Positions 1 to 12,512 are shown, counted from the first letter of the stretch. The stretch is DNA of 64,000 nt from Evernia prunastri (GCA_003184365.1 NKYR01000032.1:124001-188000), one strand, 5' to 3'. A program made the numbers and translations. Notes: generated from the letters alone by a model not told the origin.

Positions 1-2344
1 CTCCAAAGTCAAAGCCAAACTCAACCATTCAGAGATCCGAGCCAGCAACGATAACCTAACCACCCATCTCGGCCATCGCACACGCTTACTCGCAGCTCAA
101 CAGCCAACATAAAAGAGTAACCAGTCCACCACCATAGACAACCACGCAGGGAGGGCGACGCAGACTCCGGCACGTAAGCAGATTAAGTAAACTTCTCCAG
201 AACCCGTAGGAAGTAAAAGCTACCACTGCCAAACTTGCAAAGGAGATTGGGAAAGACTCTTGAAGAAACATATATTACTATAATACGGACACGCCCTGGA
301 CACATCATCATTCCCCGTCAACATGATATGACGCGCCATGCAATTCTTCATATGGAAATAAAGCGGTGTGCTGCCAACCAACGCCTCCCCACTTATAAAG
401 TCACAATATTAATACTACGCTTTGCGGCCTTTTGCCCGACTGCCCCGTCAACTTAAGTCTTACCGGTTCGAAGTATGAGGAACCCCTTCCGACTCGGCCT
501 TAACCAGGCGGTCCGTTCTGAAAACTAGCCACTAAGTTAGTACGGACGCATAATCTATGTGAACCATGGAACATCGACGCCACGGAATCTAGTGTCTGAT
601 GTAGTAACATGTACAAGCGATGCTAGCAGATGCAGGACAATCAGGTAAGCTAGGCACTATTCCTTCCTTTCACAACAAACATGCAATACCTAGTCGCAAG
701 CAGCACATCGTCTCTTCTCGCGCATGAGCCAGGGCTACCTTCTCCACCGCTGTGATGACTTCAAGGACATACCTATCGGGTTCGGGTGGTCGGACTTTGT
801 CGATAGCCGTTGATTACGCACATTACCTCCTCGAACGTGGAGCATGACGGTCCAGATCAAAGGACTGATTCAGCCTCCTCGAATCTTCTCTTCCCAGATC
901 TCGGAAATACCCACCCTCTCCGCTCGAGAAAATTGACGCAGTACGGTACCCATTTGGCCCGCACCTCTCTTGTGCAGCCTACCTCGCTCGGTCCTGACCT
1001 CTCGCGCACGGACAGGTGCACTCGAAGCTAGCAGTGAGTTTGACGATATACGTGTATATCAATTTGCGGAAGCCGGGTGTGACCACACGGGAGCTCCAAG
1101 CCTTGGACAGCGCGGCCGTGTTCGATTTGCGAGCCCTCCGTCTTCGAAAGGGTCGATGATCTGAGGAAGGGGCGATGATCTAGCAACGCTGTGGCGGGAC
1201 ACGACGACGGGCTATTATAAATTAAACCGCGGATTTCTGTCATGTGCCCTCCAGATTTCCAAACTGCTTTTTGCTGAACATCTCGGGGGGCCAATCCATC
1301 GCACCTTGGTCCTGTGTTCGGAGGTTTTAACCCAGACGCCCCGGAAAACACGAGATGTGCAGGAATGTCTGTCGCGGAACTGGCCGTTACCAGGAACAGT
1401 CGGGATGCGAATGGAAAATGGGGACGCCATTGACTGGTTTGTTTACTTGGCACCAAAATGCCGATTAGACGTGCTCCGGCAGAACGTGCTCAGTGTATTA
1501 TGGCTGGGCAGATGTATCATCTGCACCCAGGGCCAAAATTCTGTGGATAAAATCATCGACGATGAAGGCAACACCGGCGCATTTTCAAACAGTACTGCTT
1601 CCCTTTGATTCCACTGACCATGCACGTTGCAGTCGAATTCAAACCCAATCATCGCACGTTTGACACCGCAAAGACTTTGGCGACGGCTACGGCCTCGAAC
1701 AACATCGATTCGCTTTCTCTGTTCATCACTGCTTCATAATTAAAATCATGCGGTCTACCCTAGCATATACATCATCTGGTGTTCACGAAAGTATGATAAG
1801 GTGCGGGATTCCATCATATCCGGCTAACCGGCCAGACAGCAACGACGACATCGTGTGGGTCCCAGCGAGTTCCAGCAATCTTCAAAAATGGGATCGGCAA
1901 GGCAATTTGTATCGATTCAGAGCTCCGAGCGTACATATGCCAGCTACGCATTGGATATGGGTCTTGAATTAAGAGCAAAAAGGGAGTTTTGATCAAACGC
2001 TGCGCAACGTGCTTTTCCGCATAACGTGGACGAACGAGTGTCTGTCCGCTCGATGTCATGGGTTCTACTTACTTTTCTATTTGAGTTCGGTCTGAGTCAC
2101 ATACCATGTGTCCACCGTCGTGGCCACCTGGCTCGACCCAGGAGGTTCATTTGAAAAAGGGGAGAAAGGAAGCTCTTGGGAAATGAGACTGCTGCAAATT
2201 GTGCAAGAAGCATGATCTGGCACGTAATCTCGGACTTACGTTTGCTACGTGAGATAACACATAGATGATACTAAGAACAGTAACCGGCATTCTTTTCGTA
2301 CCCCGCTCGTACCTCAGCGGCGTCCACAGAGAGATCTAATCTAG
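1..2344. other. gene-poor segment, no supported gene
   Basis: Only short unsupported open frames occur here, most lacking an ATG. None shows a recognisable domain or a series of exons in consistent phase. I see no tRNA or repeat structure. Confidence 0.5.
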
Positions 2345-2519
2345 AGATATATCCAAGAAACAAGCCAACTTCGGACACGACCTCACTTTTAACGGCCTTG
2401 GCTTGAAGGCCGGCATTGACCTCGACCTCGATGTGTACGATGTGTGCGACGTACTCTCTCTCTCTCCTCCGGCTATCACGGCCCTACCAGAGGGCTCCTT
2501 TATCGGCATCTTGAAGTAA
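2345..2519 (+). CDS. possible terminal exon of an unrecognised gene
   Basis: An open frame of 58 codons including the stop follows a possible acceptor (ctag at 2341-2344) and ends in TAA at 2517-2519. The translation is rich in Leu, Gly and Asp, includes GLGLKAGIDLDLDVYDV, and ends in SFIGILK, which reads more like protein than chance. No start codon or upstream exon could be joined, and an in-frame stop lies just before the acceptor. The opposite strand is also open over the same bases. It may be a remnant, a last exon, or nothing. I do not recognise it. Confidence 0.2.
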
Positions 2520-3008
2520 ACTCTGTTCCTCTTCTCCATCTTCTCTGAAGACGTGGGCTTCGGAGTCGATTTTCTCTCTGTGGCAGCGAATGATATCTGA
2601 CGATTATCCCGAAGCTTGGACGCACGTATTCGAATTTTATGATGTACAGTACGTGCATAACTCCTCTTTTTCTTGCCGACGACACAATTGCAGTGAAATG
2701 CTGTGAACTGGTGGAATGTATAAGCACAGTAAATGAGCGACCGAATAGTTGATATATTGATAGCATCCATTTACGAAATGCTCTCATATTTCAATAGAAA
2801 GTCTTTCAGATGACCCGCGACTTTCGCGGGTCTCACACAGCCATCGCGCGGTGCCCACCAGTCACTAATTTGTCATAATGGTCAACGTGCTATGAGCGAG
2901 CGTTATTTGTCGGCCGTTGTAACACTGCGGTCAAGTCTGCAGACATCTTCTCGGCGCCGAGTGGCCTTTCGGACACTTGAGAGGACCGGACATAGCCCGT
3001 TAACATTC

Positions 3009-3938
3009 TCATCTCCTCACAGCAGTCAATCTGACCCCGCTGACATTACCCCCCTCAAACACCTCGGCTACGGTATCATAAAACGTCTGGAGATGGACGT
3101 TAGGTTCTTCGGATCCCCGGTATCTCTCCGCGCGCGCTCGCACCAATTTCGTCCACTTCTCCGAAACGTCTTCAAATTCAACGCTCGCGAAACCCGCGGC
3201 TGTCACCTCGGCGATGTAGCTCGACGCGGAGGGTAGATAGGGACATGCTATGATCTCTTGCAGTTGGTGGACTTCCTTCTTACTGAGATGTGACGTCGTG
3301 TCGTCGTTCTGGCAGGATCTGTCGTAGAAATCTTCAATGTACATTTTTCCACCGGGTTTCAAGAACCGCGCGGCTTGTCGAAAGAGGACCGGGCGAGCGG
3401 GGGCGGGGATGTGCATTATGCATAGCAGAGAGACGATATGGTCGACTTGTACGAATGACGATGACGATGACGCTTCTTCTCCGTCACCACCAGCAATAAG
3501 GCTCTCTGGCGTCAGACAGAGGAAATCGGCATTCACGCTCCGCACCCTCTCCACAACGCGCGCATCCACATTCCTCGCAGTGATGAGCCGAGCCAGCTCG
3601 TGGTTCTCCCGCTGCAGTTCAACGCCGGTCACGCGTGCGCCGTACTTGAACGCGAGGAAGCGACCCGTGGCGCTGAAGCCCGAGCCGATGTCCAGAACAT
3701 GCTGGTTGGGCTGAAGATTGAGTTTCGAAGCGCAGTGGTCGAGGGCATCGTCGCCGTCGTAGTGCATACAGTCGAAGGCGGAGGTGTCGGCGTTGGTCCA
3801 TGCAGGCTTGCCGGAGAGGGAGACGAGATGGGTGCGAGCGCGGGTGAGGTTGTAGAGAGCCATGCTGGAGATGTCGGGGTTGGGGGCGATTTCTGCTTCT
3901 TTTGGGCTTTGGTCGTCTTTAATGTGGTTGGAAGTCAT
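3009..3938 (-). CDS. class I SAM-dependent methyltransferase
   Basis: Single-exon gene of 309 residues. The start is the first ATG in the frame (complement of 3936-3938), with an A at -3; the frame is open further upstream but without an ATG. Motif I is VLDIGSGFSATGRFLAF, followed by the post-I acidic strand GVELQ about 20 residues later, as in Rossmann-fold methyltransferases. Later come the conserved strand HIVSLLCIMHI and the segment RFLKPGGKMYIEDFYDR, which matches the LkPGG..y.eD pattern of small-molecule N-methyltransferases (phosphoethanolamine or sarcosine/dimethylglycine type). The substrate cannot be told from sequence. No targeting signal is seen, so it is probably cytosolic. It stands alone in a gene-poor stretch, with no biosynthetic neighbours to hint at a pathway. 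Confidence 0.85.
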   Translation of the reverse strand: MTSNHIKDDQSPKEAEIAPNPDISSMALYNLTRARTHLVSLSGKPAWTNADTSAFDCMHYDGDDALDHCASKLNLQPNQHVLDIGSGFSATGRFLAFKYGARVTGVELQRENHELARLITARNVDARVVERVRSVNADFLCLTPESLIAGGDGEEASSSSSFVQVDHIVSLLCIMHIPAPARPVLFRQAARFLKPGGKMYIEDFYDRSCQNDDTTSHLSKKEVHQLQEIIACPYLPSASSYIAEVTAAGFASVEFEDVSEKWTKLVRARAERYRGSEEPNVHLQTFYDTVAEVFEGGNVSGVRLTAVRR

Positions 3939-6726
3939 TTTGGATGTTATTAGTCTTCTTGTCCAGGGAGGTAAGATGGAATTGTGAGAGTTTTCCTGCA
4001 ATTCTTCCGAGCCTTCTCAGTTAGTCAATGGGAACAAGGGCTTCTCATCACGCTGAAGGAAGGCAATAAGATGTGGAGTGGAAAACTGTATGTCGAGATG
4101 ATTGTCTGTATCATTTGTCTGTCTACTAGTACTGAAGGTTGCACATACATACATAGCATGTCCGTGAGAAGAGGGGCAGCGATCTCGGAAAAGATCCCGG
4201 CATACCATTACAACCGATATGCAGCTAGAGCGTGGGCAGATTTCAGTACCGGTAACGACTCTAAGTTAGGTGCTCAGTTGTGCTTCGGGCACCGCCCTCG
4301 ACTTCTCACGGGCCTCCCGTTCGCCTCGTTGTTGATCTATATTCGTAAGGAAGACACCTCTGTAAGATGCACTGTAAGAGGCTCTGGGACCCACACCGTA
4401 CTCTGCGTTCTTTACACTTTTCTGCTTCGTATCCTTTCGTGTTGTTAGACTGAACATGGTTTACCGCGCCAGACCATGTCACTGCCGCGGGGAAGCCTCG
4501 CGTTTTTCTGTTTGACCCAATCTCTTTTACAGAACCCTTTCTCTCTTGTCAACACATTTCTGATGCCACGTTCGATGTGACGGTCTTTTAGGTATGGGTC
4601 TCCTAGGTTTATGAAAAGGCCTCCAAAGCGATCGAAATTTGACTTAGCCAAAAGTATACTAGTATCGGAATTGTAGAGCTGTTTATGAGATCGATGAGAA
4701 GAACGATCTTATTTTGCCTGCATCTATCAGGTTCGCTGCTCCGACACTGACCATATGTCCAAGCTCAGCCTCTTCATAAAGATCTTTGAACTAATGCTTG
4801 GCCACTTGTGTAGAATTAGGAAGAAAGCCAATGCCATCATTTCCGAGAGTTAGTTTCCTCTCGAGATTCGAGTGATGCGTAATGGCGTGAACAGTGGTGA
4901 CGCGGAAGCAGCTTGGGCTACCTGCAAGATGGCGAATTCCTGAACCTTCTCGTAGTTGACAGAGGGGAGTCCTCTTCTTTGGATATCGCCAACGGCTCGG
5001 GGTATAGGTCAGCTCGCCCTGGAAACATGTGATATGGAACATTTCTCGCGGTCGTGTGCGAGATGTAACTTAATCGCACGCTCGTCTCGTTCCGTGAGTG
5101 TAGTGGGAACAAGTTTATCCAGCAATTAGCTAATTTGAACTCGCAACGTGTACTCATGCAGAGAACTTAGCAATCATCAAATCCTACAGAAAAACGCCGC
5201 GTGCCCTTAACATTGATACATTTGTAATCTATCTCGCTAATTTTCCCAGATTAGAGAACGGTGTGTGCGCAGGTAAAAGTAATGGTACTCACGTTCCACA
5301 TAATGAGCTGGGCCTAAAGTATGATGTTGTTCGTGCTGAGAGAATAATTGCAACGATCGGCAAATTTTGACTCAACAAGACCCAAAATGTTGCATGAGAA
5401 AACAGAGATAGCGTACGAGCCGATTCAAACCAGGGAGTAGCTCATCGGCCTTTAGCTAGTAAGTCATTGGGCTTTGTACTGATCTCCAAGCGCCGTAGCT
5501 GAGAGAGGACATCCTGTATTCCCAAAGAAGTAGGTGGACAATGCAAAGGGGTGAAGTTACGCACATGCCTTCGTTTCGAGGGTCGCTGCTAAGCCAAAGT
5601 CTCTTTGAAATCGGGCGTAATGCGCTGATCCTAAGCCAGGAACACATTGGGCGTCACCACACCCTCGCCCCGCTTTAAAGCCTAAGGCTGATCGAAATCG
5701 CGAGCAGGAAGGGGGTACAGCTCCTTCATTGGCTCTTATTTATGCGAGAATATGCATTTTGAGATATTCAGTCCGACTACTCTATGTAAGAGCATAGAGA
5801 ACCCGTCTACTTTGCGGATACACTCCGAACTCAAGAACGGAGTTTGGACATTGACTCAAAGAGCAGCATATTCAGACATGACACAGACTTCTTCCTCGTC
5901 AAAGTTCGAGGAGTAGGCCCAAAATCAGCGGAAGTATAGAAGGTCCCCCCTTCAATGTGTAAAGTGGCACAGAAGAACTTGAGGGATGTGAACGATAAAC
6001 AGACTAAACTCAAAGATGTAAGGCAATGATTGATGCCGGTGCTAAGCCAGAACAAGGACCCTTTTGTGTTAATAGTCATTACAATTGGATTGTACGCACA
6101 CCGATGCTGCTCACTTCGACAATTTAACCAAGCAGAGACGCAAGTCGAGGGAGTCTACTAGACTTGGAGTTTTACGACAGCCGAGAGGGGAAAGACCGAG
6201 TCAGGTGCATCTTCCGCATCGCTTCTTTCCCCAGGTATCAGAAATCCAAGAAGGCGCTTGTTTCTTTTGGCATCATTGCCCTGAGAGTAAATATCTATGC
6301 TCGTGCTGTCCAGGAGTGATTTACCTGTTAGAGTGCTATGATCAAACGACGTCGAAGTAAGTGGACGGAGTCCATTGGTGTCCTCATTCTAGCAAGTAGC
6401 TCACTCCTCGAGGGCACGAGTACTCGTACATTGAAACAGCGAAGATTGGGGGCACTACCCTTGCTGTAGAACCTAACCGCAGTCCTGTAATCATGAAGTC
6501 GGCTTAGTCTCGTTGATCTTGCCTGACAAGAGAACGCCTTGGATAGATTCCATTCGACTCATGCGAAATGCTCCCATCAATTGCCGATTTATTCAATGAA
6601 CACATGCTGTCAGCCCTATGCTAGACTAGCGCAATATGTCAACTAGCGTGCTCCGACAGCTTGAGGCTCACTCTTTTCAATAAACACAATTCCAATCTCA
6701 CATCTCATCTCGTCTTCCCTTCCGCC
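3939..6726. other. intergenic, no supported gene
   Basis: About 2.8 kb with only short frames. One minus-strand frame (4445-4651) has a protein-like composition but no ATG and no joinable neighbours, so it may be debris. The last few hundred bases should contain the RPN8 promoter; a pyrimidine-rich stretch lies directly before the ATG at 6727. Confidence 0.45.
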
Positions 6727-7998
6727 ATGCCTGCCACCACAGCCGAAACCCTCTCCCTCGTCTCACGCACCGTCTCCGTCGCCCCTCTCGTCCTCCTCTC
6801 AGCCGCAGATCATTTCGGCCGCTCAGGCAAAGGTCTACGAAAGCGAGTCGTGGGCGTGCTACTGGGGCAGAATGATGGCAAGAACGTGAGGGTATCGAAT
6901 AGCTTCGCTGGTATGCTACCTAGGCCCCAATAGCCTCTCTCCCTGACGAGCAGGAAGCTTACGGTTGTGATGTGCAGTACCCTTTGAAGAAGACGAAAAA
7001 GATCCCTCAGTATGGTTCCTCGACCACAATTACGTGGAGGGCATGAACGACATGTTCAAGAAAGTCAACGCGCGGGAAAAGCTGATAGGGTGGTACCATT
7101 CTGGACCTAAGCTAAGAGCGTCGGACCTTGAAATCAATGAGCTGTTCAAACGTTACACGCCCAATCCTTTACTTGTCATCATAGATGTGCAACCGAAGGA
7201 AGTCGGCGTGCCTACAGACGCATATTTTGCCGTCGAGGAGATCAAAGATGTACTGCTCCCGTTTTGCTCTCTTTGCCCGTTCTCATCAAAGCCCCAGCGC
7301 TGACTGAATGGGAATAATAGGACGGCACGACAACCACCAAAACCTTCATGCACACCCCCTCCATAATCGAAGCCGAAGAAGCCGAAGAGATCGGCGTCGA
7401 GCACCTCCTACGCGACATCCGCGACGTAGCAGTCGGCACTCTCTCGACCCGCATAACATCCCAGCTGCAATCGCTCCAAGGCCTGCACCTCCGGCTCCGC
7501 GACATCGGCCAGTATCTCCAGAAAGTGATCGACAAGGAGCTCCCTGTCAACCACGCCATCCTGGGGAACCTGCAAGACGTCTTCAACCTGCTGCCCAACC
7601 TGTCCAACCCGACGGCCACACCCTCGGAGACGATAAGCGGGGGCCAGGAAGGAGGAGGAGGAGGAGGAGGAGGAGGGGCAGGGGCGGGGAAAGAGGGCGA
7701 TACGGAACTGGCGCGCGCCATGTCTGTGAAGACGAACGATCAACTGATGGCGATCTACCTGTCCAGTCTGATACGGGCGATCACGGCGTTTCATGATCTG
7801 ATAGAGAACAAGATTCAGAACCGGCAGCAGCAGGAGGAGAAGGATGCGAAGAAGGAAGAGGAGGGAAAGGAGAAGGAGAAGGAGAAGGAGAAGGATGGGA
7901 AGAAGGCCGGGGATGAGGCGAACGGGGTGAATGGGGTTGATGGGGAGCTGAAGGAGCAGGAGAAGGATGGCAAGGGGAAGGGGGATAAGAAGAGGTAA
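6727..7998 (+). CDS. RPN8: 26S proteasome regulatory subunit Rpn8 (MPN domain)
   Basis: Three exons: 6727-6910, 6978-7249 and 7321-7998, giving 377 residues. Introns are 67 and 71 nt with GT..AG ends and consistent phase. The product is the MPN-domain partner of the Rpn11 deubiquitinase in the proteasome lid. The MPN fold spans about residues 12-145, with family landmarks [19 protein letters not shown] and [17 protein letters not shown]. As in other Rpn8 proteins the metal-binding JAMM His pair is absent (YHSGPK), so the subunit is structural. The [15 protein letters not shown] and [18 protein letters not shown] segments are typical of the helical C-terminal half. Unusual points are a Gly-rich insertion at about residues 259-275 and a Lys/Glu-rich tail from about 326, making it some 40 residues longer than yeast Rpn8. 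It converges on the oxidoreductase gene, with only about 170 bp between the stops. Confidence 0.95.
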
Positions 7999-8167
7999 TT
8001 ATGGCCAAGAGGGTCGGGAATTCATGGTATTACAAAAATAGCGCAGCATAGAAGGAAAGGGATTACGCTCTCCGCGGCGTGAACAATGTCGTGTACAATA
8101 AATACGATTCATTTCTAGGAAACCTATATACAGCTCTTTGAGTCCCGATCCTACGCTCTTTCCCACC

Positions 8168-9697
8168 TCACAACGAGACCGGATAGTCCGTCGTCTCGAT
8201 CTTCTCCGGGTACGTGACCCCTCCCTGCTTCCTCACCTCATCCATCGTCTCCATAATAACAATACTCTCCTCCCACCCCATTCCCGCACTCTCCAATTTC
8301 CCCTTGACGACGGAAAAATACAAATCAGCACAAGCAAACGACAGCAAGAAAGTAGAAGGCAAGCAAGAAAAGAAGAAGAAAAACCCCAACTCACATCCCT
8401 GATACACCTCGCGCACTCATCCGCCTCCCAAAACATGCCCTGCCCCGGAATCCCACACTCCACCTCCCTCACCCCCTCATTCCTTCCCTCCTTCACAACC
8501 TGCGGATCCCGATCCGCCAGCGCGGGGATGAACCTATAGCGCGTCGGTCTGAACGCGGGGCCATCGACCTGGATCTCGCCTTTAGTGCCCTGAACGCGGA
8601 CGGCCGGCCTGGCGGTGTTGAAGCCGTCCGGGTCGGTGGCGACGCGGAAATTGGTGAGGGCGACGCCGTGCGCGGCGTGCGTGCCGCCCGGGGCGGCGGG
8701 GAAGGTGAGGAGGATGGAGGTCTTCTCGTCGGCGCCGGTGGGGGGGTATTTTTCGACAGCGGCGAGGACGGAGGGGGATTTGCGGTGGGGGGCGGGGACG
8801 GTGTGGTAGAGGGTTTGGAAGCACCAGGTCAAGGGGTAGATGCCGACTGGGTGCGGTTTTCTCCGTGTCAGTGCGGTCCACGGAGCCCGGTTGTAGCGAG
8901 GCCGGGGGGAAAAGCTGAGAAGACGGGCTGAGCGAGAGCGGAAGTGAAGACTTACGGTCGAGCATGGCACCACCGGCCAAGTCCGCATTGACCATTCTGT
9001 GCTTCGCGCCGTCCGCACCCCATGTGTTTTCGACATCCTGGCCGAAGCTCAGATCCGCAATGACGCGATGGACAGCCCCCAGCTCCCCGTCCTCGATCAT
9101 TTTCCGGATCTGGATGCTCAACGGGAAGAACCTCGTCCAGACCGCTTCCATCAAGAACAGCTTCTTTTCCCGGGCCGTCTCCACCAATTTCTTCGTCTGC
9201 GCCGCATTGACCGTGAAGGCCTTCTCGCACAGCACGTGCTTGCCCGCCAGGAGGCACAGCATGGTGTTTTGGTAATGGTGGGAATGCGGGGTGGCGACGT
9301 AGACGATGTCGACGTTTGGGTCTTTGATGAGGTCTTCGTAGGAGCCGTAAGCGGAGGCGGAGGGGGGGCATTTGCAGGTTTCGAGGAATTGTTTCGCGCG
9401 GGAGGAAGACGATGAAGAGGCGGCTGCCGTGACGGTGTGCTTTACGTCGGAGACGGAGCGGGTGGATGGATCGATCATTAGGTCTCTGGCGAATTCTAAG
9501 GCGGTGAGGGTTGGTTAGACATGGGCCATTGAGGAAGAGCAAGGTGGTTTGAGCTCACTCTCGGCAATGCCTCCGGTTGCTATGTCCAAAACGTCAGCTT
9601 TTGTCACAAAATTGGGGCAGCAGCACCGCTGCATGGCGAACTTTGGAGAGTGGAACACACCTAAGATTCCCCAGCGTATAGTGTGAGGCGACGACAT
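8168..9697 (-). CDS. Gfo/Idh/MocA oxidoreductase (dihydrodiol / D-xylose 1-dehydrogenase-like)
   Basis: Five exons on the minus strand: 9697-9661, 9579-9559, 9495-8956, 8846-8395 and 8302-8168. All phases match, giving 394 residues. Exon 2 is only 21 nt and completes the Rossmann motif: joined, the N-terminus reads WGILATGGIAEKFARDL, a GxGxxA-type NAD(P) site. Further hallmarks are YVATPHSHHYQN, HVLCEKAF (the family EKP-type lysine), EAVWTRFFP and GGAMLDLGIYPLTW. This pattern is closest to the trans-1,2-dihydrobenzene-1,2-diol dehydrogenase / NADP D-xylose dehydrogenase group, so it probably oxidises a sugar or diol in the cytosol; the exact substrate is not determined. Exons 3 and 4 are distinctly GC-rich. 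No signal peptide is present. The start is the ATG directly before SSPHTIRWG. Confidence 0.92.
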
Positions 9698-10239
9698 GAT
9701 GTTTGATGGTACTGGCGAAAATGCTGGGTAGTTAGGAATATATATGCAAGGCAATTGATGGGACAAAGATCGCAAGGTACGAAGGCTTTTGTATTCGTTG
9801 AACGACGGTATGTGGGGGAAAATAATGCGGGGTTGTACGTCACTGGCTGCAGGCAATTGAATTTAGGCTGAATGCTAGAAACGCGCGACATGACATTAAG
9901 GCACTTGGGCATACAGTAGTCGACTATTCTGCATCTCGACGGTGCACATAGACTGGATGCGGACAAGAGTGACGCGAGAGAGTGGACACATTTTGATCAA
10001 ATATCCATTGAGCTACTGTAGTTATCCTGCAGAACGAAATTCGGCAGCATCATTCCAAAGACCACGCACACATAGCCTGTTTAGAGAAGGGCGTGTGATA
10101 ATGCACAAGATAGAGCTCAAAGGAGGCTCTATACATGCAAGACGCATGGGTAAAAGAGGTGCATAGAGAAGAAGGCTCAAGTGTGTCGAAGGAGAGAAGA
10201 CGTGAGGACACGGAAGAAAACAAATACCGCTTGCGAATA
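9698..10239. other. intergenic between two minus-strand genes
   Basis: This 542-nt gap holds the 3' flank of PCF11... read on the minus strand it lies downstream of PCF11 and upstream of the oxidoreductase start. The part next to 9697 is the presumed oxidoreductase promoter. No gene is seen. Confidence 0.5.
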
Positions 10240-12512
10240 TCATGCCTTGACCGCTTTTGCATTGCCTGCGCTGTAATCACCAATCTAAAGACCGGTCAGT
10301 CCTTGGCCGTCTCAGATCAAGCGTAGTTCAGTACTTACCGCCTTCCTCTTCCCCAATACGCTATCCGGCGTGCTCGTTCTCAGAGGTGTAGTTCCGCCTT
10401 CTTTCTTCACTTCGGAATGGCAGCTAGCATGATATATTCTATTCCCAACTTTCATCGCATCCATCCACACAAAATCCTGAACCTCGTCATTCCAAACCAT
10501 ATCAAACTTCTCCTGGCAAATCGGACACGGCTGGTTAGCGAGAGCTGGATCGGATGGTACAGGGATGTGCTTGTTCTTGGGATCTGCAGCGGCGAGAGAC
10601 GCAGCAAGTGCAGCTCTTGCAGCGTCGGAGGAGGCATCTGTGAGCGGAGCATCCTCAGGGTTATCGCGAGATTTGATCCATTCCTGGATTTTTTAGTGGG
10701 AGGGTACGTAGAGATACACATTGGAATGACTCACCAACTCATCAACGTACCAGCTCCGATTCTGGCCGCGCTTGGCGGAGTCTGCCAGACGTTGGTTCGT
10801 TCGGAAATGCCAATCCAAATGGCGCGCTTTCTTCTCTTTACCATCTGCTGTAGCGAGGAATCGTCTACCGCATGTCGAACACTGGTTCGGTCGAGCTTCG
10901 TATAAGGTAGAAATGAGGTGACTTCGGGGTCTGACGAATGTTAGTAGATAGGGGCGGAGAGAAGGAGATGATCAAACGAACCGTTTCAAAGATGCCGATG
11001 TAACCTCGGCATCGTTGATCAATGCCGGACGAGGGAAGGTTCCAGGTAAAATTGGTGGAGTTTGTGTGGCAGGCGGTGGAGGTGCGTATCCATGGGAGCC
11101 GTTGACTGGTGTACTTGAAGTACCGGAAAGGATACCTTTGGCCTTGAGAGATGCAAGCATGTCACCTAGATTAGCCGTCAAAGATGGTGTAGACGAAATC
11201 TGTGGAGCTGGCTGGGCTTGGGAGAATGGTGCCTGTGAGATGGGCGGAGTCGCTGGCGTTTGCTGCGCCTTCGCAATGATATCGGCCAGATTTCTAGACG
11301 ATAGTAGGGACTGAATGTCCGGAGTTTGCGGTACCGGTACTTGTGTAGGTCGTTGCGGTGCAGGAATTTGTGGTGCAGGAATTTGTTGTGGAGGTCCGTA
11401 GACCTCGGCGAAAAGCCGTGAAACTTCCGTTCTTGCGGCTTGGAGGTCTTGAGGAGTCAGGGTCTGCGATTTCAAAGCACCCTGCAGAGCGAGCAAAGCC
11501 TGTAGACGTATTCGCAGCGAGTCGTCGTTGACGTTACTTGAGAATTCAGACCGTGCGGTGCTGATAAGTTTTTCGACGTCTTGATGTATGGGATCTGAGT
11601 GGTTTGGGGAATGTTGGTATTGGGGTTGGGGATACGGTTGTGGCTGTTGGTAGGGTGGCTGAAAATTCGTCGGTGTTGGCTGTGGGGGAGGGTAATTGGT
11701 AGTCGGAGGATACTGTGGACGTCCCTTTCCAGGTCAGCAGGCACGCATGTGTTAGAAAATGAGCAAAGGCAAGTCGTACCTGAAAGTTGCCGTTCGATAC
11801 ATTCTGCGGACTGTAACTCTGTTGCGGAGGATAGTAGGGGCCACGGACTTGAGGTGGTGTAGGAGTGTTGCGCCACTGTGGATTCGGTGTTGCTGTTGGT
11901 CGGCCACGAGCCATCATCTCCTGCTGAGCCCTAGACTGTTGCAGCTGTTGAGCTTGGACGGCGGCAGTGCGAGCTTTAATCAATGCATTCTCAATAGGTC
12001 GGATAGTTTCAATTGGAAATACCGGTCTCGGGTCCAGTGACCCAGGCACTGGCTCTTTCCAGGTCTTGAGCATCTCGTCAAGTTTCCGGCGTACCTGGTT
12101 ATTGACCAAGCTATAGGCATTCAAAAAAATCGCGTAAAGGTTACGCCCAAGAAACAACGTGTAGGGCGTCCCAACATTTTTTACCACAGAATCTAGAACG
12201 TACAGTGCTGGCAGCTTGCGGTCTGGAGAAATCTACAGAAAGGTTAGGATACATGTTCAAATCTCGCAAAGTCGTGTATAGGACAACTCCAACTTCATGC
12301 CGTTGCCAGAGTCTTCGGGTAGAGGTAGAGGTAGAGATACTTACGTTCTTGATGTGATTCTCAAGCACCCTCGATATTGCCATAGCATGCTCTGTGTTCT
12401 CTTTTGCAATGACAGTTAGATTGCTGATTTCATATCTCGAGTTGATAGTCAGATCTTCGAGGGAGTTCTTGTAGTCTTCAGCGACTTCATCGGAAGGAAG
12501 CCCAACAGACAT
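10240..12512 (-). CDS. PCF11: mRNA cleavage and polyadenylation factor Pcf11
   Basis: Six exons: 12512-12345, 12232-11780, 11712-10982, 10930-10735, 10683-10339 and 10284-10240, giving 645 residues. The N-terminal RNA polymerase II CTD-interacting domain (about 1-140) is recognisable from EDYKNSLEDLTINS, ISPDRKLPALYVLDSVVKN and GTPYTLFLGRNL. The middle is Gln/Pro-rich. The C-terminus has the two Pcf11 zinc clusters: CSTCGRRF followed by HLDWHF (about 468-492), and CPIC at 569-572 followed by YHASCH at 600-605. Pcf11 bridges cleavage factor IA to the polymerase CTD and acts in transcription termination. The last exon codes for only 14 residues plus the stop. Exon 3 has two in-frame acceptors 12 nt apart (exon starting at 11712 or 11724), so a four-residue variant is possible. 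It is divergent from the I9 inhibitor gene. Confidence 0.93.

Noticed and set aside
1028..1652. Overlapping frames of 69-142 codons on both strands
   Set aside because: No domain and no convincing splice chain; starts rely on non-ATG codons and both strands are open over the same bases.
7242..7794. Long minus-strand frames opposite RPN8 exon 3
   Set aside because: Shadow frames of a GC-rich coding exon with Pro/Ser low complexity.
8582..9478. 298-codon minus frame read as one protein
   Set aside because: The first part is the true oxidoreductase exon 3, but the reading past 8956 runs through an intron and then the wrong frame (Arg/Pro-rich).
11546..12187. 213-codon minus frame
   Set aside because: It is PCF11 exon 2 read past its donor at 11779; the Thr/Pro/Arg-rich end is the wrong frame of exon 3.
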